From NCBI GenBank assembly GCA_041691295.1, contig JBEPVA010000001.1:1-64000 (forward strand): a stretch of 64,000 nt of DNA. The letters are read 5' to 3'. The notes under the pieces were generated by a model that saw nothing but the letters and a program-made list of their open reading frames with translations, did not search any database and was not told where the DNA came from. The DNA comes from DATEHG01 sp041691295. Lineage in GTDB: Bacteria > Gemmatimonadota > Gemmatimonadetes > Gemmatimonadales > GWC2-71-9. The translations under genes were made by a program, and so were the position numbers. Positions within the stretch are counted from its first letter, which is position 1. Every line of letters begins with the position of its first letter. Below, one piece after another: positions 1 through 8,227 of the stretch.

Positions 1-60
1 GCTGAGGGCCAGGAGGGTGGCCAGCCCGATGCATGATACGGCCGCAAATCGGAAAGACAT
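1..60 (-). CDS. N-terminus of an exported protein, cut by the window edge
   Basis: Reading leftward from the ATG at 60, the 20 visible codons give MSFRFAAVSCIGLATLLALS. This has a short basic n-region followed by a hydrophobic stretch, the pattern of a Sec signal peptide. The rest lies outside the window, so no function can be given. No good Shine-Dalgarno sequence precedes the ATG, and the start is chosen only because the signal-like sequence begins there. A short chance open frame remains possible. Confidence 0.45.
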   Translation of the reverse strand, partial: MSFRFAAVSCIGLATLLALS

Positions 61-162
61 ATCAGCAGTACGCTCAGCTAGAATTGAATGTTGCGGCTCC
101 TCTCAGTCCCGGCGGAGCCGAGCTGCAAAGTGTGGTGGATGCCTGGGCACCGCACAAGACAA

Positions 163-188
163 GGCCGGTCGGATGCCACCGACCGGCC
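163..188. terminator. Perfect 10-bp inverted repeat, possible terminator
   Basis: GGCCGGTCGG (163-172) pairs perfectly with CCGACCGGCC (179-188) across a 6-nt loop. It lies downstream of the small leftward ORF at 235-387 and upstream of the leftward gene at 1-60. Read leftward, the stem is followed by a moderately T-rich tract (TTGTCTTG), so it could terminate the small ORF. It is not a classical poly-U terminator. Confidence 0.4.
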
Positions 189-234
189 GTTCGACTGCCG
201 GAACCCCACCGTTTGGCTGACCAGCCCAGTGGCC

Positions 235-387
235 CTATCTGACAGTCGATTTCCGGTCCAGATAGACGGTACGGGCTCCCGGCCCAACCACCTGACCGAT
301 TGGCCCCGCCACTCGGCCGAGTGGACAGCCCCACTCATTAGTTAGCTCGAGGCCGTCCTCTGGGAGTGTGACGATTGCTGGTGCCAT
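235..387 (-). CDS. Candidate 50-aa protein
   Basis: An ATG at 387 is preceded on the minus strand by GCGAGGGA eight bases upstream, a plausible ribosome binding site, and opens a 50-codon frame ending in TAG at 235. The product is small and mildly charged, with one Cys, a Gly/Pro/Val-rich middle and a basic end. I recognise no family. Support is the ribosome binding site, the divergent position relative to the sigma operon and the hairpin downstream. Coding status is uncertain. Confidence 0.35.
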   Translation of the reverse strand: MAPAIVTLPEDGLELTNEWGCPLGRVAGPIGQVVGPGARTVYLDRKSTVR

Positions 388-468
388 TGAAGTATCCCTC
401 GCTGGTGACGACCGGTAGATGCCGGTCAGCCCCCGAAGGGGAGCATCCTCACCCTGATTCCAGGGCGC

Positions 469-494
469 GCAACCCTTTTCCGACACCCGGTGTC
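469..494 (+). promoter_or_regulatory. Candidate ECF-type promoter for the sigma operon
   Basis: GCAACC (469-474) and GTC (492-494) are separated by 17 bases and lie about 45 bases before the sigma-factor start. An AAC-containing -35 element with a GTC-type -10 element is the general form of many ECF promoters, and ECF operons are commonly autoregulated. This is pattern matching at one site only. Confidence 0.3.
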
Positions 495-538
495 AACGCA
501 CCGGAGACCCCAACGACCCGAACGGCGCCGGAGCCCGG

Positions 539-1078
539 TTGACTGATCAGGAACTCATAGTCCGCGTGTTGAGCGGTGATGCGGCGGCGGAACGGGCGCT
601 CTACGAGGCGCACGTGGACCGGGTCTACCGGATGGCCTGGCGCCTGACCGGCGACGCTCATCTGGCCGAGGACTGCACCCAGGACACCTTCGTCCGCGCC
701 TTTGAGCGGCTGGCCGGGTTCCGCCGTGAATCGTCGCTGGCCACCTGGCTCTGCGCCATTGCCCACTCGATGGCGCTCAACGCGCTCCGCAAGACGAAAC
801 GTTTTCGTGAAAAAGAGACCGAGCTCGAACTGGTGCCCGACCTGGCCAGCCCGAACCGGAAGAGTGAGCCGGACCTGAAGGAACGAATGAGTCACGCCCT
901 CAGCCGCCTGGCGCCTGGATACCGGACCGTATTCATGATGCACGATCTCGAGGGCTACACCCACGAAGAGATCGGTGTTGCCCTGGGAATTGAAACCGGA
1001 ACTTCGAAGGCACAGTTGAGCCGGGCCCGGGCCCGGTTGCGCGAGATGCTGGCCGCCCATGCTGGAGACTGGAAATGA
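539..1078 (+). CDS. ECF-family RNA polymerase sigma factor
   Basis: The 179-aa product has the two conserved sigma-70 regions of an ECF (RpoE-like) factor. Region 2 spans about residues 14-85 and contains the helix AEDCTQDTFVRAF, which contacts the -10 element. Region 4 spans about 118-172 and contains the helix-turn-helix GYTHEEIGVALGIETGTSK. It should direct core RNA polymerase to stress- or envelope-responsive promoters. The start is TTG at 539, preceded by GGAG five bases upstream, and no ATG is available near the family N-terminus. The stop overlaps the next gene as ATGA, so translation is coupled to the presumed anti-sigma factor. A candidate autoregulatory promoter lies at 469-494. Confidence 0.9.
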   Translation: MTDQELIVRVLSGDAAAERALYEAHVDRVYRMAWRLTGDAHLAEDCTQDTFVRAFERLAGFRRESSLATWLCAIAHSMALNALRKTKRFREKETELELVPDLASPNRKSEPDLKERMSHALSRLAPGYRTVFMMHDLEGYTHEEIGVALGIETGTSKAQLSRARARLREMLAAHAGDWK

Positions 1079-1719
1079 TCGAACTACCCGACGATTCACC
1101 GCTGGAACCGGATCTGCTCGAGGCCGCCCGCCAATGGCGGGAACCACCGCCGCCGCCGCGCGACGAGATGTGGCGCGAGATCTGCCGGCGACGTGCCGTC
1201 CGCCGCTCGATCCGACCCGAGTGGCGCCGGTATGGATTCCCGCTCGGCATCGCGGCGCTGATCGCGCTGGGTATCGGGCTGGGTCGCTGGAGTGCCCCTG
1301 GACCGGTGGTGCCCCGCCCGGTCCAGACCGTGGCCACCATTGCTCCGGTCACGCCCGACAACAGCAGCATCACGGTGGTGGCCAACGAGCACCTGAGCCG
1401 GACCGAGGCGTTCCTCACGGAGTTCCGGGCCGCCTCTCGCGGCACGGCAGTCCCCGATCACTTCGCGGCCACGTCCCGCGACCTGCTGATGGAAACCCGG
1501 TTGCTGATGGATGCCCCGGCATTGCAGGACGCCAGAGTGCGGTCCCTGCTCCAGGACCTCGAGGTCATTCTGGTCCAGATCGCCCAGCTGCACAACGACA
1601 CTCGTCCGGACGATGTCGAGATCATCACCAACGGCTTGAAACAGCGTGACATGCTGCCCCGCCTCCGCACGGCGATTCCCGCCGGACGAGATGCGCCGCA
1701 CACCAGAGGAGAGAGCTGA
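1075..1719 (+). CDS. Membrane anti-sigma factor
   Basis: A 214-aa protein whose ATG overlaps the sigma-factor stop by four bases. It has a cytoplasmic N-terminal half rich in Arg, Glu and Pro, one transmembrane helix at about residues 54-72 and a C-terminal extracytoplasmic part. The layout is that of anti-sigma factors that hold ECF sigmas at the membrane. No HxxxCxxC zinc motif is visible, so it would be a non-ZAS type. The function is inferred from gene order, translational coupling and topology rather than from a recognised domain. Confidence 0.7.
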   Translation: MIELPDDSPLEPDLLEAARQWREPPPPPRDEMWREICRRRAVRRSIRPEWRRYGFPLGIAALIALGIGLGRWSAPGPVVPRPVQTVATIAPVTPDNSSITVVANEHLSRTEAFLTEFRAASRGTAVPDHFAATSRDLLMETRLLMDAPALQDARVRSLLQDLEVILVQIAQLHNDTRPDDVEIITNGLKQRDMLPRLRTAIPAGRDAPHTRGES

Positions 1720-1721
1720 AC

Positions 1722-3191
1722 ATGACCCGCCAGATCTTTGCGGCCGTGGCCCTGGTGGGCGCACTGGCCTCAGTGCCCCAGATCCAGCAGCAGTCGGCCG
1801 ACACGGCAAAAGTCCGCGCCGCCTGGGCCCCCGGCGATCCCGCCGACAGCACCTACCGCTCGGCGCGTGAGGCGCTCAACAAGGGCGACTACCGCAAGGC
1901 GGCCGGTCTGTTCCACCAGATCCGGACCCAGTATCCCAAGTCCACCTACGCCGCCGATGCCTGCTACTGGGAGGCCTTTGCCCTGTATCGGACCGGCGCT
2001 ACCACCGATCTTCGCTCGGCGCGGTCGGTGCTGGTGGTCCAGCGCGACCAGTACGCCAGCGCCGCCACCCGCGGTGATGCCGAATCGTTGCTGGCGCGGA
2101 TCCAGGGTGAATTGGCCCGACGCGGGGATGCCGTGGCCGCCGAAGCGGTGACTTCGAGCGCCACTGCAGTCGCGTACGGCCCTGCCGCTCCGAGAGCGCC
2201 GGTCCCGCCGACACCCGGAGCAACCGCAGTGGCTCCACGTGCGCCGCGGGCGCCCAGGACGGTCTCGGTGGGAATCGGCTCGGCCCGTGCGGGATCGGGC
2301 AGCGACAGCGATTGCCCGGATGAGGATGACGATGCCCGGGTGGCCGCGCTCAACGCGATGATCGGCATGGATGCCGAGCGGGCCCAGCCGGTGCTCGAAA
2401 AGGTGATGGCCCGCCGTGACGCCGGCTCTTCGTGCCTGCGCCGCAAGGCCATCTTCCTGCTGTCGCAGCAGCGGACCACGCGGACCGAGGACATCCTGCT
2501 GACGGCGGCCCGCACCGACCCGGACCCCGAAGTCCGTGAGCAGGCCGTGTTCTGGCTGTCCCAGGTGTCGAGCCCCAAGGCGCTGGCCGCGCTCGATTCG
2601 ATCCTGCGCACCGACGGCAACACCGATCTCCGGGAAAAGGCGATGTTCGCCCTGTCCCAGCAAGACAGTCCTGATGCCCGCAAGTCGCTCCGCGCCTTTG
2701 CCGGCGGCAATGACGTGCCACCTGAACTGCAGGAAAAGGCCATCTTCTGGCTGGGCCAGTCCGAGAACGCCGAGGACCAGGCCTTTCTCAAGACGCTGTA
2801 TCCCAGGCTGACCGATCGGGACCTGAAGGAAAAAGTGTTCTTTGCGGTGGCCCAGTCGCATGACGCCGAGAATCAGCGGTGGCTGCTGTCGATCGCGGGC
2901 AATGACAAGGAAGACATCGAGCTCCGCAAGCAGGCACTGTTCTGGGCCGGCCAGTCGGGTGTCGGCGTGGTTGAGATGGCGGCGCTGTACGACAAGTCGA
3001 CCGACAGCGAGATGAAGGAGCAGATCATCTTCGTGCTGTCGCAGAGCCGGGAAACCGCCGCGGTCGACAAGATGCTGACGATCGCCAAGACCGAGAAGGA
3101 CAAGGAGCTTCGCAAGCGCGCCATCTTCTGGCTGTCGCAAAGCCAGGATCCCCGGGCGGCCAAGCTGCTCGAGGAGATCGTCAACCAATGA
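1722..3191 (+). CDS. Exported HEAT-repeat protein with N-terminal TPR-like segment
   Basis: A 489-aa protein. Residues 1-17 look like a signal peptide. Residues about 40-100 form a TPR-like helical segment (ALNKGDYRKAAGLFHQI). An Ala/Pro-rich linker follows at about 135-195, and the rest is about eight HEAT-type repeats carrying a near-invariant core (KAIFWLSQS) roughly every 31-34 residues. HEAT arrays are protein-binding solenoids and no catalytic motif is seen. The gene starts three bases after the anti-sigma stop and overlaps the next gene as ATGA, so it belongs to the sigma operon. It may act as a periplasmic sensor or scaffold, which is inference. Confidence 0.85.
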   Translation: MTRQIFAAVALVGALASVPQIQQQSADTAKVRAAWAPGDPADSTYRSAREALNKGDYRKAAGLFHQIRTQYPKSTYAADACYWEAFALYRTGATTDLRSARSVLVVQRDQYASAATRGDAESLLARIQGELARRGDAVAAEAVTSSATAVAYGPAAPRAPVPPTPGATAVAPRAPRAPRTVSVGIGSARAGSGSDSDCPDEDDDARVAALNAMIGMDAERAQPVLEKVMARRDAGSSCLRRKAIFLLSQQRTTRTEDILLTAARTDPDPEVREQAVFWLSQVSSPKALAALDSILRTDGNTDLREKAMFALSQQDSPDARKSLRAFAGGNDVPPELQEKAIFWLGQSENAEDQAFLKTLYPRLTDRDLKEKVFFAVAQSHDAENQRWLLSIAGNDKEDIELRKQALFWAGQSGVGVVEMAALYDKSTDSEMKEQIIFVLSQSRETAAVDKMLTIAKTEKDKELRKRAIFWLSQSQDPRAAKLLEEIVNQ

Positions 3192-3955
3192 GCCGCTCCG
3201 GTGTGCTCGCGGTCGCGGCGCTGCTCGGCGCCGCGCTCCCGGTTCGAGCCCAGAGCCTGGCCGAGCGGATCCATCAGACGAAGAATGGGGAAGTGTGGGT
3301 CGGGTTCGCCACCCGGCCCGACGTCTGCGGAGATGGCGCCGGCATGATCCAGTCCGGCGAGCACGGCATGCGGACCGAAGGCAACAGCTGGGGCAGGCCG
3401 TGTGTGCATGGGCCGGCGCGGGTCAGTTTCCGGATGACCGAAGGGCGTATCACCAAGGTAAAGACTGTCGTCGGCCCCGAGTGGCCTTCGGCCAAGCCGG
3501 GTGTGACCGACCTCGGCATCGTGGCGCCGAAGGACGCGGCCAGGGCGTTGATTACTCTGGCAGGAGATGATGCCAGGGCAGCCGAGGCCATCTTTGCCGC
3601 GACGATTGCGGATAGCGTCGAAATCTGGCCGGACCTGCTGGCACTGGCCCGGCGCAAGAACGCGCCGGAAGAGTCCCGCAAGCAGTCGATCTTCTGGCTG
3701 GGCCAGGAAGCGGGTGACAAGGCCGCGGATGGCCTCACCGAGCTGGCCGATGCCGACGATGACGCCAGTGAGGTCAGGGAGTCTGCCGTGTTCGCGCTGT
3801 CCCAGCTATCAGATGGCGGCGGGGTGCCGGCGCTGGTCAAGCTGGCCAAGACGAGCAAGCACCCGGATGTCCGCCGGAAGGCATTGTTCTGGCTGGGCCA
3901 GACCAATGATCCGCGGGCCATCGATGTGTTCGAGGAGATTCTGGCGGGGCGTTGA
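3188..3955 (+). CDS. Exported HEAT-repeat protein, shorter paralogue
   Basis: The 255-aa product starts with a signal peptide (LAVAALLGAALPVRAQS). A middle region of about 110 residues has no family I recognise. The C-terminal third holds three HEAT repeats with the same core as the preceding protein (SIFWLGQE, AVFALSQL, ALFWLGQT), so the repeats are paralogous. Its ATG overlaps the previous stop by four bases, and a strong hairpin follows at 3980-4008, which closes the sigma/anti-sigma/HEAT/HEAT operon. The two HEAT proteins may bind each other or a common partner, which is untested. Confidence 0.85.
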   Translation: MSRSGVLAVAALLGAALPVRAQSLAERIHQTKNGEVWVGFATRPDVCGDGAGMIQSGEHGMRTEGNSWGRPCVHGPARVSFRMTEGRITKVKTVVGPEWPSAKPGVTDLGIVAPKDAARALITLAGDDARAAEAIFAATIADSVEIWPDLLALARRKNAPEESRKQSIFWLGQEAGDKAADGLTELADADDDASEVRESAVFALSQLSDGGGVPALVKLAKTSKHPDVRRKALFWLGQTNDPRAIDVFEEILAGR

Positions 3956-3979
3956 ATCAGGTTCCGAGTCTCAGCTCAT

Positions 3980-4008
3980 GATCGCCGTCCGGATTCCGGG
4001 CGGCGATC
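3980..4008 (+). terminator. Hairpin closing the sigma operon
   Basis: GATCGCCGTCCGG (3980-3992) pairs with CCGGGCGGCGATC (3996-4008) across a 3-nt loop, with 13 pairs of which one is G-T. TGCTTTACC follows. It sits 25 bases past the last HEAT gene. Confidence 0.65.
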
Positions 4009-4062
4009 TGCTTTACCAGGGCGGGTCTGACCTTCCCCCGGTTCCGGGTTAGATTCGGCCCC

Positions 4063-5124
4063 ATGTCCGCCCGACAGTCTGCCATTCTGGTTACGGTGCT
4101 GTGTTCACTCGGCGCCTGCGCCAAACCCAAGCCTCCCGTGCCGGTGGTCGATCTCCGACCCACCGGTGATACCGTCGTCACCACCATCACCGAACTGCCG
4201 GATGCAGCGTGGCTCGGCGCCGATCGCTGGGCTCTGGTCGATGCCAACCAGCGGGTGGTCTCGCTGGCAGAGTTTGGCAGCCACAAGCTCAGCCGGCTCG
4301 GCGGCCCCAGGACCGACGCCTATCACAATCCATTCGCGCTGTTCCGCTCCGGCGATTCGCTGTGGGTCGATGACTGGGGCATGCGCCGCGCAACGGCGTG
4401 GAGCCTGGCCGGAGTGCTGGCCGGTTCGGTGCCCGCTGCCGACCCACTCCGCGGCGCCCTGCCGCGGGCCCGCGATGCGGCCGGACAGTTCTACTATGAG
4501 ATCAATCCGCTACCGAAGGCCGATGGCAGCGGCAATCGGGACAGCGGCGCGATTGTCCGGACTACGCCGGGGCTGACCCGGTTCGATACGGTGGCCCAGA
4601 TCTCGCCGCCCGATCTGGCCCCGATCACGGATCAGGACAAGACCCGGTTCGAGCGGCGCGCGCTGAGCGGGATCGACCGCTGGGGCATCCTGCCCGACGG
4701 CACGATCTGGCTGGCGCGGCCGGGACCGAACCGGGTCTACTGGATTGCACCCGGCGGCAAGAGCGTCCGCGGCGAAGCACTGCCGGACCCGGTCCTGCCG
4801 GTGACCGCCGAGGATCGCGAGATGTTCTTCCGGCAGTTTCCGCCCGAGCTCCGCGCCAACGCACAGCACGTCAGTTTCGCGATCGTCAAGCCGGCATTCG
4901 AGCGGGCAGTAGCCGCTCCCAACGGAACCATCTGGCTGGAAAAGAGCCGGGCCTATGGCGACACGCTGAAGCAGTGGCAGCTGGTCGACCGGACCGGCTC
5001 ACTGCAGCAGGTGGTCCGGGTCCGCGGTGATGGCATCCTGATCGGCGTGACTCCCGACCTGGTGCTGCTGGCCGAACCCTATCCCGATGGGCACCGGCTG
5101 CTGACCTACCGTATTCCGCGCTAG
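4063..5124 (+). CDS. Beta-propeller-like lipoprotein
   Basis: The 353-aa product has a lipoprotein signal peptide with lipobox LGAC (Cys19). It then shows recurring beta-strand units ending in short Trp-containing motifs (DSLWVDDW, GTIWLARPG, GTIWLEKS), typical of a six-bladed NHL/SMP-30-like propeller anchored in a membrane. No catalytic residues can be assigned. It is followed after 28 bases by a second gene of the same design, with motifs such as ITAADKERF here corresponding to VTAEDREMFF, so the two look like a tandem duplication and probably share a transcript. Confidence 0.75.
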   Translation: MSARQSAILVTVLCSLGACAKPKPPVPVVDLRPTGDTVVTTITELPDAAWLGADRWALVDANQRVVSLAEFGSHKLSRLGGPRTDAYHNPFALFRSGDSLWVDDWGMRRATAWSLAGVLAGSVPAADPLRGALPRARDAAGQFYYEINPLPKADGSGNRDSGAIVRTTPGLTRFDTVAQISPPDLAPITDQDKTRFERRALSGIDRWGILPDGTIWLARPGPNRVYWIAPGGKSVRGEALPDPVLPVTAEDREMFFRQFPPELRANAQHVSFAIVKPAFERAVAAPNGTIWLEKSRAYGDTLKQWQLVDRTGSLQQVVRVRGDGILIGVTPDLVLLAEPYPDGHRLLTYRIPR

Positions 5125-5152
5125 CGATCGTATTCCCAGGAGAGATGTCCGG

Positions 5153-6271
5153 ATGAAGGTTGTGACCTCGTTGTGCCGTGTCCTGCCGTTGCTGTTCATC
5201 GCCGCTGCCACCAATTGTGCGCCCCGCGCCACGGATGGACGCACCGTGCTGTCCCGGCCTGATGCCACGCTGTCCCACGATTTCGGGCAGGTCATCGGAC
5301 TGACCGAACTGCTGGATGGACGGGTGGCGCTGTCGGACTTCAAGACCCGGCAGTTCCTGTTCGCCGATTTTGCCAGCGGCAAGCTCGACACCGTCGGCAT
5401 TCATGCAGACACCATCGTGGCCACCGACTCCGCTCCCGGCAAGCACAAGCTGCCAGGCATTGTCACCCACCTGGCCGGTGACACCATCGCGCTGATCGAC
5501 TTTGCCACCCAGCGGGCCACCCTCTGGAACGAAAAGGGGGTCTACCTCTCGACGCTCACCGGGGTGAAGATCGCCGGGTTCAGCATGCCGATCGTGTACG
5601 ACACCATCGGACATGCCTACAAGCAGGACTACCGCGTGATCCTCGGCGGGCTCGAGCCCGGCATGATGGTGCGCAGCGACAGCGCCCCGGTGCTCCGGTT
5701 CGCGCGGTCCGGGGCCTCCGCGGCTGACACGGTCGCCATGCTCAAGCTGCCGGAATTTGGTGAAGGCCAGTTCGGTGAAGACAAGAAGAATGTCCCGGTG
5801 GTCTTCTCGCCGAGTGATGTCTTCGGGGTGGCACCCGATGGCTGGGTCTGGGTGGCGCGGGCCAACAGCAACTCCGTGGACTGGCGTTCCCCCGATGGCA
5901 CCTGGACCATCGGCGCGCACCGGCCCTTCACGGCCGTCCCGATCACGGCGGCCGACAAGGAACGGTTCATGGCCACGGCCCGCTCGGGCGGAATGAACCT
6001 GCAGACCGGAGTATCGTTTCCCTTTGCCGCGACCAAACCGCCATTCACCAGCGTGACCACCGGCCAGGACGGCACCGTCTGGCTGCAGCGGGCCCGCGCC
6101 ATCGAGGATTCAGTGCCGGTCTACGACGTGGTGGGGCGGCCAGGCCAGGCGGTCAGGACCTTCCAGCTGCCCAAGGGCACCAGCCTGGCGGGCGTCGGCC
6201 GTCACGGCGGGATCTACGTCCTGATCCGGGAGGGGGATTTCCAGAAGGTGGGGAGGTACCAACTCAAGTAG
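5153..6271 (+). CDS. Beta-propeller-like lipoprotein, paralogue of the previous gene
   Basis: A 372-aa protein with a signal peptide ending near Cys22. The lipobox (ATNC) is imperfect, with Asn at -1. The body repeats strand-turn units with DGWVWVARANSN and GTVWLQRAR, parallel to those in the preceding protein, and both proteins share an acidic ADKERF/EDREMF segment. AGGAGAG eight bases before the ATG is a good ribosome binding site. The pair probably arose by duplication. The ligand and role are unknown. Confidence 0.72.
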   Translation: MKVVTSLCRVLPLLFIAAATNCAPRATDGRTVLSRPDATLSHDFGQVIGLTELLDGRVALSDFKTRQFLFADFASGKLDTVGIHADTIVATDSAPGKHKLPGIVTHLAGDTIALIDFATQRATLWNEKGVYLSTLTGVKIAGFSMPIVYDTIGHAYKQDYRVILGGLEPGMMVRSDSAPVLRFARSGASAADTVAMLKLPEFGEGQFGEDKKNVPVVFSPSDVFGVAPDGWVWVARANSNSVDWRSPDGTWTIGAHRPFTAVPITAADKERFMATARSGGMNLQTGVSFPFAATKPPFTSVTTGQDGTVWLQRARAIEDSVPVYDVVGRPGQAVRTFQLPKGTSLAGVGRHGGIYVLIREGDFQKVGRYQLK

Positions 6272-6447
6272 ACGGACGGTGGGATCGACGGACCGTTTGA
6301 CCGACGGGCCGACGGAAGGATCCTCGATCGAGCGCGCCGTTCGGCGGAAATTCTACTGAATGAATGCCCAAGGGGTCTTTGCTCGAGCACAAATCTCCGC
6401 CGAGATCCTAGCGACGGACCAACGTTCCGACGGTCCGACTCATATTG

Positions 6448-7194
6448 TCAGTCCAGCATCGGACTCGACGCATCGCTGTTCCGGGTCGGCCGCTCGCCGT
6501 CGGGGTCCTCGGCATTGCCTTTGAGATCGGTCTTCCGCCGATTTCTGCGGCGCCCCTCCTCGTACCACCGACGGGTGATTTCACCGGCCAGCTCGCGGTT
6601 CCCCAGTCCAAAGGCCAGGCTCACGCCGAGTGCGATGGCGCCGAGGATCAGGGTAAAGGCCGCGGTGACGATTTCCTCGGCGACGCCCACCTGCTGCAGC
6701 GCCATGAACACCGCGATCATCACCACCATACCCTTGGCGATCTTGGCCAGCGTCGGCACCCCGCTGACTCCGCCGGCTGACGCCAGGATCAATCCCCGCA
6801 CGAACTCCCCGACCACGATGCCCAGGATCACGATCACGATGCCGGCGATCAGCGTCGGGATGAAACCGAGCATTCGGCCGAAGACCTGATTGATGTTCTC
6901 CAGTCCGAGGGCCGTGCTGGCCAGCAGAATCACGACCAGCATCATCAGCCAGAACACCAGCTTGCCCACCGCGTTAACCGGATCGAGATGCGCCCGTTCG
7001 GCGGCCTCGGTCAGTCCGCCGGCATCGGCCATTTTCTTGAACTGGGTCCGCAGCAGCGCCCGATCGACCCAGCGCTCGAGCTGACGGGCCAGCCAGTAGC
7101 CGCTCAGCAGGATGACCAGGGAGGCGATCATGGCAGGGAGCACGTCGCTCAGTTCGCTGGCGCCGAGCGACAGCCGATCCAGGATTTCATTCAC
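6448..7194 (-). CDS. Small conserved-TM-helix (MscS-related) membrane protein
   Basis: A 248-aa inner-membrane protein with about five hydrophobic helices. It contains Gly-rich helices (LIAGIVIVILGIVVGEFVRG and LGAIALGVSLAFGLGNREL) like those of the conserved TM helix proteins annotated as MscS-family channels. It lacks the large C-terminal vestibule of full MscS and ends in a basic tail. A role as a mechanosensitive channel or related pore is plausible from the family but not certain. The start is GTG at 7194, overlapping the end of the upstream dehydrogenase by eight bases, so the two are cotranscribed. Confidence 0.75.
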   Translation of the reverse strand: MNEILDRLSLGASELSDVLPAMIASLVILLSGYWLARQLERWVDRALLRTQFKKMADAGGLTEAAERAHLDPVNAVGKLVFWLMMLVVILLASTALGLENINQVFGRMLGFIPTLIAGIVIVILGIVVGEFVRGLILASAGGVSGVPTLAKIAKGMVVMIAVFMALQQVGVAEEIVTAAFTLILGAIALGVSLAFGLGNRELAGEITRRWYEEGRRRNRRKTDLKGNAEDPDGERPTRNSDASSPMLD

Positions 7195-8227
7195 GGGTCA
7201 CCTCGATGATGATCTTGCCAGTCTGCGCCGCGGCACTGAGCCGGGCCACTGCAGCGGATGCCTCGGCCAGCGGGTGTATTGAATCGATGACGGGCCGCAG
7301 CAGCCCCTGCCCCGCTAGCTCAACGATGCGCCGGAACTCGCCGTCACTGCCCATGGTCGAGCCCATGATGTTCCACTGATACCAGAACAGCTTGCGGACG
7401 TCGGTCACGCACATCGGGCCGGTGGTGGCACCACAGGTGACCAGCCGGCCCAGCCGGGCCAGGCAGCGGAGCGACTGCTCCCAGGTCTTTTCGCCGACGT
7501 TGTCGAGGACCACCTCGACGCCCCGCCGGTCCGTCACCTTCCGCACCTCGGCGGGGATGTTCTGCTCGACATGGTTGAGGCAGAGATCGGCGCCGAGCTT
7601 CTGGGCCTGGGCCAGCTTATCGGCGGAGGAACTGGTGGCAAAGACGCGGGCGCCCATCAGCTTGGCGATCTGGATGGCCGCCAGTGACACTCCACCGCCG
7701 ACTCCCCAGATCAGGACCGTTTCGCCGGGCTTCAATTGGGCCCGGGTCACCAGCATCCGCCACGCTGTCAGCGTCGCGAGCGAAAAACCCGCCGCTTCGG
7801 CCCAGGACCATCCCTCCGGCACGACCGCGAGATTGCGCTCCGGCACAGCGACATATTCCGCGATGGTGCCGCTGCAATGCTCCCCGAGCATCCGGAAGGT
7901 GGTGCAGAGCGACTGTTCGCCGTGTCGGCACCACTCACAGCTGCCGCACCAGAGACCGGGGTTGATCATGACCCGGGCGCCAGGGCCAAAGCGGGTGACC
8001 TCAGGACCGGCCGCCTCGACGATGCCGGCGCCGTCAGCACCCATGATGTGCGGCAGCTCGAGACGGACGCTGGGCAATCCGCCGGCCACGAACAGATCGA
8101 GACGATTGAGAGCCGCCGCCTGGATCCGGATCAGGACCTGATCCGCCGCCGTCAGTCGGGGCGGCTCGACTTCCTGGACCCGCAGGTGCTCCGGTCCCCC
8201 CAGCGAGGTGAGGGTGAGCGCCCTCAC
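7187..8227 (-). CDS. Zinc-type medium-chain alcohol dehydrogenase/quinone oxidoreductase
   Basis: The 346-aa product has the MDR fold. The N-terminal GroES-like domain carries the four structural-zinc cysteines in WCGSCEWC followed by a Cys eight residues on. A Rossmann domain with a GVGGGVSLAA-type glycine loop binds NAD(P)H. It should oxidise an alcohol or reduce a carbonyl or quinone. The substrate cannot be told. The GTG start at 8227 overlaps the upstream Ig-like/propeller gene by four bases, and the end overlaps the MscS-like gene. Confidence 0.85.
   Translation of the reverse strand: MRALTLTSLGGPEHLRVQEVEPPRLTAADQVLIRIQAAALNRLDLFVAGGLPSVRLELPHIMGADGAGIVEAAGPEVTRFGPGARVMINPGLWCGSCEWCRHGEQSLCTTFRMLGEHCSGTIAEYVAVPERNLAVVPEGWSWAEAAGFSLATLTAWRMLVTRAQLKPGETVLIWGVGGGVSLAAIQIAKLMGARVFATSSSADKLAQAQKLGADLCLNHVEQNIPAEVRKVTDRRGVEVVLDNVGEKTWEQSLRCLARLGRLVTCGATTGPMCVTDVRKLFWYQWNIMGSTMGSDGEFRRIVELAGQGLLRPVIDSIHPLAEASAAVARLSAAAQTGKIIIEVTRE

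Noticed and set aside
1770..3188. Long open frame opposite the first HEAT-repeat gene
   Set aside because: It is a mirror of a GC-rich coding sequence, with Arg/Leu/Gly-rich composition and no domains. The plus-strand HEAT frame explains the region.
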